DNA of 48,122 nt from Deltaproteobacteria bacterium (lineage in GTDB: Bacteria; Desulfobacterota; DSM-4660; Desulfatiglandales; Desulfatiglandaceae): positions 1 to 48,122 of the forward strand of contig JAFDIS010000021.1 in assembly GCA_019307945.1 (NCBI GenBank), read 5' to 3'. The position numbers and the translations under genes were made by a program. This document shows, in pieces, positions 42,985 to 48,122 of this stretch; within the stretch, counting starts at the first letter, position 1; every line of letters starts with the position of its first letter. The notes below the pieces were generated by a model. It saw only the letters and a list, made by a program, of their open reading frames with translations. It made no database searches and was not told the DNA's origin.

Positions 42985-43030
42985 GCAACGAAGACCCCGC
43001 GGCTCGCAACGAGCGCGGGGTCTTCGTTGC
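42985..43030. repeat. Perfect 17-bp inverted repeat
   Basis: GCAACGAAGACCCCGCG (42985-43001) is exactly inverted at 43014-43030, with a 12-base loop that itself contains GCAACGA, a copy of the arm start. No T run follows on either strand, so it is not a simple terminator. It lies between the terminator of the ligase-like gene and the promoter of the SDR gene. Confidence 0.75.
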
Positions 43031-43182
43031 GGGGTGCGCCGGGGCATGTCCGCTCCCTTTTCCGTGCTTCCTGCATGATCGAGCCTCATCCAAACCGCTG
43101 CATGATCCGCTCCCTCCCATATCAGCGTCCGAACTTGTCGAAAACCCCCGTCCCGCCCAAACATGATGACGTCCGCGTTTGC

Positions 43183-43212
43183 TTGACATGCCGGACAGGA
43201 CCTCGCTATGCT
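43183..43212 (+). promoter_or_regulatory. Sigma-70-type promoter for the SDR gene
   Basis: TTGACA at 43183-43188 and TATGCT at 43207-43212 are 18 bases apart. Transcription would start near 43219, with a leader of about 74 bases to ATG 43293. Confidence 0.6.
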
Positions 43213-43292
43213 TGCTTATTGAGATTTTGCGTGAATTCTCATTCGAGAATAGATTGGAAAATGCAGGAACAGATAAAGGGAGGAGGAAGACA

Positions 43293-44189
43293 ATGGGACT
43301 GTTGGATGGAAAGGTGGCGATTGTCACGGGTGCCGGCCGAGGTGTCGGTCGGGCGGAGGCCTTGGCTCTGGTCAACGAGGGTGCCAAGGTCGTCATCAAT
43401 GATCTGGGAGGGTCCGTGGACGGGACCGGGGGCAGGAGTCGGGTCGCCGACGAGGTTGTGGCGGAAATTAACGACATGGGCGGACAGGCCGTGGCGGATT
43501 ACTCGGACGTGGGTACGTTGGAAGGTGTGGACACCATGATCTGGCGGGCCCTGAGCAAGTTCGGGAGGCTGGATATCATGGTGCACAATGCCGGCATCCT
43601 GCGTGACAAGACCCTGTTGAACATGGACGAGACGGATTGGGATCTTGTCCAAAAAGTCCATGCGAGAGGAACCTTCCTGTGCACACGGGCCGCGGGACGG
43701 GTTATGAAGACCCAGGGGCAGGGCGGTGTGATCATGAATACGACGTCCATGTCAGGGCTCATGGGAAATTTCGGCCAGGCCAACTACAGCTTTGCCAAGG
43801 CTGGTGTGTATGGTTTTACCAAGACCGTGGCCGCGGAACTGGGCCGTTTCGGGATCAGGGTCCACGCCATCTGTCCGAACGCCTATACGCGGATGACCGC
43901 GGACCTCCCCGCCTTGAAAGACTTCAAGGAAGAGATGCTGGATCCGGCAACGCTGGCACAACTGGTGGTGTTTCTGGCCTCGGATCTATCCAGGGAACTC
44001 ACTGGACGTGTGATCATGGCACACGGGGGCACCATCGGCGTGAAGGTGACGGAGTTCAAGATGGCAATGGCAAAGGGTTTCAACACAAAGGACGGCATCC
44101 CCACGGCCCGCGATATCGCCGAGAACATCGATAAGGTTCTGATTCCCGATCCGGATCTGGAGATTATGGGGGCCTTCAACTTCGACTAG
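43293..44189 (+). CDS. Short-chain dehydrogenase, MFE-2 type 3-hydroxyacyl-CoA dehydrogenase-like
   Basis: The 298-residue SDR has TGAGRGVGRAEA near residue 12, the long NDLGGSVDGTGG insert after the second strand, HNAGILRD near 95, and the catalytic Tyr/Lys in NYSFAKAG near 165. The NDLGG insert and overall pattern match the dehydrogenase domain of peroxisomal multifunctional enzyme 2 (HSD17B4), which oxidises (R)-3-hydroxyacyl-CoA with NAD. That stereochemistry matches the product of the MaoC hydratase upstream. ATG 43293 follows GGAGGAGGA. It has its own promoter. Confidence 0.88.
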   Translation: MGLLDGKVAIVTGAGRGVGRAEALALVNEGAKVVINDLGGSVDGTGGRSRVADEVVAEINDMGGQAVADYSDVGTLEGVDTMIWRALSKFGRLDIMVHNAGILRDKTLLNMDETDWDLVQKVHARGTFLCTRAAGRVMKTQGQGGVIMNTTSMSGLMGNFGQANYSFAKAGVYGFTKTVAAELGRFGIRVHAICPNAYTRMTADLPALKDFKEEMLDPATLAQLVVFLASDLSRELTGRVIMAHGGTIGVKVTEFKMAMAKGFNTKDGIPTARDIAENIDKVLIPDPDLEIMGAFNFD

Positions 44190-44474
44190 GAGGCTCTCGA
44201 AAAACAGTCATCCGGGCTGTGACGTGCGATGGGGTCATTGATTTGTGAATTCCTCGGCCGACTTTAGCCCGGGTGCCTGTTCAAATCTCCTCTGCTTGTT
44301 CGTGATTAGCGTACGCTGCAAGGGTCTTGAGTTCGGGCTTGACATGAGGGCGTTCATGGGTGCGAGCGGCCTCATGTACAGCGGCCGTCGCAAATTCTTG
44401 GGCTGAATCGGGGGGCTGAAGTCAGTATCACATCTGGCCGAGGATTCCATGGTCACGCTGAAGGAACAGCCGCC

Positions 44475-44774
44475 TTATCTCCAAACACTCCCTCCCGGGG
44501 GTTCCCCGGAACGCCTTGTCACCACCTCCCAACCCCTTGTATCGGCTTCCACTTGATTTGCAGGAGGCGCAGGATTCGTTTTCAAGATCCCGTCTTTGGC
44601 GCGAACAAACACTGAGTCTTCACGCGACGACTTCAGGCTCAGGACCACCCGCGTACTGAGCGACGGCCTGCCTACCCTGGTGGTATATGCCCCCACCACG
44701 ATTTTCCGCGCCCGGGAGTTGAGCATGGTTCGTATGATCTTCCCTTGCCTCGTGATTTGCTCCCCGCGGGCCAT
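44475..44774 (-). pseudogene. Remnant of a WYL-domain/HTH transcriptional regulator
   Basis: On the minus strand a good Shine-Dalgarno (GGGAGGAAAAA) precedes ATG 44774, and the first ~22 codons read MARGEQITRQGKIIRTMLNS, the typical N-terminus of YafY/WYL-type regulators. The following sequence no longer matches the winged helix (no RTxYRDLxAL motif in any frame), and no WYL domain follows. The start region is preserved while the body is lost or scrambled. The 99-codon frame is thus a pseudogene; identification rests on a short match. Confidence 0.5.
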
Positions 44775-44909
44775 TTTTTCCTCCCGTTTCTTGAGCCTCT
44801 ACCTACAAATCGGCATTTTTCCGAAAAAAGGATTGGGCTACGATCGGATTTGGCAAGGTGGCCGGTTACAATGTGAAACAGAAAAAAACAGGGGCTCTCA
44901 AAATGGGGC

Positions 44910-44938
44910 TTGACATAATGACAGTTAACTGTTATATT
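44910..44938 (+). promoter_or_regulatory. Promoter of the MerR gene, apparently giving a leaderless mRNA
   Basis: TTGACA at 44910-44915 and TATATT at 44933-44938 are 17 bases apart, a near-consensus sigma-70 promoter. Transcription would begin at 44944-44946, at the ATG itself (44945). No Shine-Dalgarno lies before that ATG. Confidence 0.7.
44921..44932. promoter_or_regulatory. Palindromic operator candidate between -35 and -10
   Basis: ACAGTTAACTGT is a perfect 12-base palindrome that fills the spacer between the -35 and -10 boxes, extended by partial symmetry (ATGACAG..CTGTTAT). This is the usual place for a MerR-family operator, so the MerR protein encoded just downstream probably binds here. 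Confidence 0.65.
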
Positions 44939-44944
44939 TTTGTC

Positions 44945-45337
44945 ATGGAAGAAAAAAAATACACGATTCAAGACCTCTGTGATCTTTCTGGATATACAAG
45001 AAGAACAATTAGATACTATGTCCAGGAAGGCCTTTTGGAGCCACCGGCGGGAAGGGGGCGTGGAGGCTTTTATTATGACAGTCATTTGAAAAGACTTCTT
45101 CAAATAAAGGCCTTGCAGGACAAGGGACTGAAACTTGCCGCAATCCAGGAACTGGTAAAAGGAAGGGAGAGGCCCGAACTCCAACCCTCCAGGGAGTTGT
45201 GGGTGAAGTACCTTATCGATCGTGGGATTGAAATCCACATCACCCGGGAACTGGAGGAGAAAGAGAGGAAGAAAATTGCAGAAATCATCCGGGTTGCCAG
45301 ATCAATTATTGAATCAGGAGGAAAAGGGCATGACTGA
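44945..45337 (+). CDS. MerR-family transcriptional regulator
   Basis: The 130-residue protein has a MerR winged helix at the very N-terminus (YTIQDLCDLSGYTRRTIRYYVQEGLL split over residues 6-31), with RGGFYYDSHLKRLLQIKALQ as second wing, then a coiled dimerisation helix. There is no cysteine-rich metal site, and the C-terminal part is short, so the signal is unknown. ATG 44945 begins at the predicted transcription start. The gene is AT-rich compared with the catabolic cluster. Its end overlaps the start of the VIT/VWA gene by eight bases, so the two form a coupled operon under MerR control. Confidence 0.87.
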   Translation: MEEKKYTIQDLCDLSGYTRRTIRYYVQEGLLEPPAGRGRGGFYYDSHLKRLLQIKALQDKGLKLAAIQELVKGRERPELQPSRELWVKYLIDRGIEIHITRELEEKERKKIAEIIRVARSIIESGGKGHD

Positions 45338-47666
45338 AACCAATGGCCTTGTTCCCTTGCTGGGTGTGAAAGTCGAGGCGGATATCCTGGGCTGGGGGGC
45401 AAGGGTCAAGGTATCGCAGAGGTTCAGGAACCTGGAAGCGAGGGCAATAGAAGCCGTGTACAAATTCCCGCTGCCGGAAGGTGCGGCCATATGCGGTTTC
45501 AAGGCGATTGCGGATGGGAAAGTGATCCGGGGGGAGGTGGAAGAGCGCGAAAAGGCCTTCGAGATTTATGATGATTCCCTCGCAAGGGGTGATGGCGGTT
45601 ATCTTCTGGACGAAGAACGGCCAAATATTTTCACCCTTTCCGTCGGGAATCTGAATCCGAATGCCGACGTCACGGTGGAGATCGATTATCTCACGCTTCT
45701 GGATACGGAAGGCCCAAAGACGAGATTTTTTCTGCCCACCACTATTTCCCCACGGTACCTCCCGGAAGATATGGAAGAGGACGACGGCATACCCCCTGAG
45801 AGTAAGCTCCATCCCCCCTATGCCTCAAATGTCCCCTATGGGCTGTCCATTTCTCTCCGTATTCACAAGGGGAATCTCTTGGAAGGTGTGGAATCTCCAA
45901 GTCATCAAATACGCGTTGAAAACATGAAAGATGACCCGGTGAACGTAACCTTGTCCACAGAATCTGTGAAGATGGACAGAGATTTTGTCCTCTACATGGA
46001 ATACCAGGATGCCTACGTGAACAGGGCCTACCGCTACCGGGAGGACGGGGAAGTCTTTTTCCAGGTGGATTTTTATCCGGAGAGGGATCCGCAGGACTCC
46101 CTGAGTAAAGACAAACAATCGCTTCAAGGACACGGTGAAATAGTCTTTGTGGTGGATTGTTCGGGTTCCATGGCAGGAGATTCTATCCATGAAGCGAAGA
46201 GGGCCCTGGAGATCTGCCTCAGGGCCCTAGACCAGGGCACCTCGTTTAATATCTACCGGTTTGGATCGACGTTCGACCGCCTCTTTCCCGCTTCCCGGGA
46301 TTACTCAGAAAAAAGTCTGGAGACGGCCCTCGACTATTTAGAGAAAATGGACGCCGACCTTGGAGGCACGGAAATCCTGGGGCCCTTTGAGGAGGTCTAT
46401 TCTACTGAATCTCCGAAAATGAAAGGCAGGCGTTCCATCATCCTGATCACGGATGGGGAGGTTGGGAACGAGGCTGAAATCATTGCAAAAGCGAAGAGCA
46501 GCCAGGACACTTCAAGGCTTTTCTCAATAGGCATTGGAGCCGGGTGCAACGAGTATTTCATCAAAGGCATCGCCAGGGCGGGCGGAGGCGCGTCTTCGTT
46601 TATTTACCCCGGGGAGAGAATTGAACCCAAGGTCCTGGAGGTCTTCGGCAAGACACTGCAAGAAGGGCTCGTGAATCCGGCGATCCAGTGGGGCGTGGAT
46701 TCTGCGGAACAGGCACCCATAGCGCCCGCCATTTTCCTTGAGAGTCCTGTGACAATATTTGCGAGATGCAGCACAGATCAGCCGTTGGGTGACAAAGTCA
46801 TTGTAAAGGGCGAAGTGAGCGGCCGGGAAAAAATATGGGAAATCGATGTCCAGGACTCGGATCAACCCGGGCCCCCGCTTCCGATCCTTTGGGCAAGAGA
46901 GAGGATAAGAGACCTGGAGGAATCCGGGGCCGACTCTTACCGGTCAGGATCACGGCAAAAGGATAGGAAGCTGGAACGGGTGAAAGATACGGTTATCCAG
47001 CTTTCAAAACGATATGGAATTCTCTCCCAGTCCACCAGTTACGTGGCCATAGAAGAGCGTCAAGAGAAGGACAAGACCACGGGTGAGGTGGCTCTCAGAA
47101 AGATACCCGTTCCCATCACCATCGGCTGGCACGGACTTGGCGGCATTCTTGGCGCGGGTGGGACCGGAAGATTTTGGCATTCTTGGCGCGGGTGGGACCG
47201 GAAGATTTTTGGATATAATGCCCTCCATGCATGTTGGCGATGTGAGTGCGCAACTGATGTCCGAGCATGAGATGGCGTGGGATGCGCAACCGGAAACGCG
47301 CTTCTGCGTTGCACCGGCCCGCGAGGTTAGGAAGGACCTGCTTCTTTCCATCCTTGCGAGTCAGAAGGCAAACGGCGGGATGGAGATCGACGAAGAGATC
47401 GCCTTTGCTCTGGGCATTGAGAGATCGCGGAGGCAATAGAACTTGACGGCTCTTTTGACAAATTCCTTCTACTTTCAACCGCCATGCTCCTCCAGGTTTT
47501 GGAGCTCCATTTTGCCCAGGAGGTGAAGACCTGGAAAAATACCGTGAAGAAGAGCATACGCTGGATGAAAAACGTGTTGGCCAAGGGACATCCTCGTATT
47601 CATCGGGAAGACATGATGGTTTGGGTAGGGGATTTCGTACAAGAAAGTGTACGGGTGAATTCCTAG
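45330..47666 (+). pseudogene. VIT- and VWA-domain protein with a frameshifted C-terminus
   Basis: The first ~605 residues are intact: a VIT (inter-alpha-trypsin) domain (about 10-135, with FPLPEGAAICGF), then a VWA domain with a full metal-ion site: DCSGSM near 273, GGTEI near 351, and LITDGE near 375. At 47142 a 34-bp tandem duplication shifts the frame, and the current protein ends at 47270 with a ~25-residue aberrant tail. The original continuation is readable in the next frame (GRFLDIMPSMHVGDVSAQ to GIE near 47418). A 2-nt GA gain at 47419-47424 then moves it to a third frame (LDGSFDKFLLLSTAML..), ending at 47666. Without both changes the protein would have 766 residues. The front could still fold. 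No signal peptide is seen. Confidence 0.83.
47142..47209 (+). repeat. 34-bp perfect tandem duplication
   Basis: The unit at 47142-47175 (GGCATTCTTGGCGCGGGTGG...) is repeated exactly at 47176-47209. Because 34 is not a multiple of three, it breaks the VIT/VWA reading frame; removing one copy restores it. Perfect identity suggests a recent event or an assembly artefact. Confidence 0.95.
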
Positions 47667-47709
47667 TGGCGGTAAGGATCGTTAGCTTAAAGCAGAATAA
47701 GGAGGATCA

Positions 47710-48122
47710 TTGAGCAAAAACCAAGGTGCTGCGATGGATGCCATTTTGCAAGTTGGCAAGTGCGCCGATCCCGTTATTCTGCTGGAAGGAACCCGGAATC
47801 TCTCTGATGAAGACAGGCTGGAAGTTGTGTGGTTCACGGAGAGGCTCGCATGAATGTTCCCGCGTGCTAAATTTAGGACAGGGAACGCAATTGGGACCGA
47901 CGAGGCATTTGCCGGGGGAGTCAAGAATGTCGATCCCTGTAGGCTGGAGTTCGTCGTGCCGTACGGGACGCTCAGGAAAAGTAAGGTCCCTCCGGAATCA
48001 GCGGTTTTTTCCCTCCAAGATATCTGTGGGAATGTTTGGGCGGAGATTTGCCGTCAAACGAAAGAGGCCAGCCCTCGGATTGCGCCCCCGATTGACCTCT
48101 TCAGGAAAGTGGGCGGAAAAAA
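47710..48122 (+). pseudogene. Hypothetical protein interrupted by in-frame TGA, runs off the window
   Basis: From TTG 47710 (AAGGAGG upstream) the frame reads a 47-residue start with PVILLEGTRNLSDEDRLEVV, meets TGA at 47851-47853, and continues in the same frame with MFPRAKFRTGNAIGTDEAFA, split by nothing else, to the window end. The ILLEGTR...FRTGNAxGxDEAF...VDPxRLE pattern belongs to a small conserved family of unknown function in many proteobacteria, in which the two halves are continuous. The ATG right after the TGA could restart translation. Only the part inside the window is visible. Confidence 0.65.

Larger units (their letters stand above)
42904..43292. other. Intergenic region with terminator, inverted repeat and promoter
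   Basis: This 389-base gap is accounted for by the terminator, the 17-bp inverted repeat and the SDR promoter listed separately. An in-frame extension of the SDR gene to 43179 exists but precedes the predicted transcription start. Confidence 0.6.
44190..44944. other. Gene-poor region with a regulator remnant
   Basis: About 750 bases carry no intact gene. The minus strand at 44475-44774 holds the start of a WYL-type regulator (separate entry). A second minus-strand stretch around 44285-44395 reads HEAARTHERPHVKPELKTLA in one frame and may be another remnant, not identified. The last ~85 bases turn AT-rich and hold the MerR promoter. Confidence 0.5.

Noticed and set aside
44235-44456. Small minus-strand gene of 73 codons
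   Set aside because: The frame has no recognisable motif or start signal; another frame of the same strand has a protein-like stretch but contains stops. It was left as a possible remnant.

Overview
The window looks like the chromosome of a GC-rich, probably anaerobic bacterium of the Desulfobacterota type (sulfate reducers and syntrophs). This is inferred from content: Fe-S old-yellow-enzyme reductases, many acyl-CoA dehydrogenases, thiolases with DUF35 partners, a BKACE enzyme, a B12-dependent acyl-CoA mutase and little transport. I see no rRNA, tRNA, CRISPR array or complete insertion sequence.

Region 1 (1-10.6 kb) is CoA, flavin and acetoin chemistry with much gene decay. It holds an intact Fe-S flavin reductase and acoX. 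Beside them lie a zinc alcohol dehydrogenase remnant (in-frame TGA plus internal deletion), a deletion fusion of the two E1 genes of an acetoin/2-oxoacid dehydrogenase, an acyl-CoA ligase without its N-terminal third, and the last 65 codons of a nitronate-monooxygenase-like gene. A carotenoid-isomerase-like flavoprotein, a ferredoxin-tailed reductase and an enoyl-CoA hydratase are intact. Region 2 (10.6-19.3 kb) is housekeeping and signalling: HU, a hybrid histidine kinase split by an in-frame TGA, a LysM/TPR lipoprotein coupled to a class III adenylate cyclase, a metallo-beta-lactamase-fold hydrolase and an ADP-ribosylglycohydrolase. Region 3 (19.6-22.4 kb) pairs an unrecognised 290-residue protein with an orphan alpha subunit of an NDP-forming acyl-CoA synthetase, followed by a duplicated ~172-bp noncoding repeat.

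Region 4 (22.5-44.2 kb) is a long, almost wholly + strand catabolic cluster. It holds an MBL hydrolase, an isovaleryl-CoA-dehydrogenase-like enzyme, a TetR regulator, a crotonase, two thiolase-fold proteins interleaved with two DUF35 proteins, BKACE, a VOC protein, a probable heteromeric acyl-CoA dehydrogenase pair, a FadH-like reductase, MaoC, another acyl-CoA dehydrogenase, DUF2889, a divergent mutase with its B12 subunit, a PaaI thioesterase, a degenerate AMP-ligase homologue and an SDR dehydrogenase. Together they look like a beta-oxidation-like route for a branched or cyclic acyl-CoA. Several members have lost or moved classical catalytic residues: a thiolase without its Cys, an acyl-CoA dehydrogenase without its Glu, a mutase without its His, and a ligase without its P-loop and Lys. 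This set of non-canonical paralogues is the best candidate for an undescribed pathway.

Region 5 (44.2 kb to the end) is visibly more AT-rich. It carries a WYL-type regulator remnant, a MerR gene that seems to be transcribed as a leaderless mRNA from a promoter holding a perfect palindrome, and a coupled VIT/VWA-domain gene broken by a 34-bp tandem duplication and a later 2-nt change. The last gene is again cut by an in-frame TGA and runs off the window. Three separate genes in the window are interrupted by TGA only, which deserves checking against raw reads.
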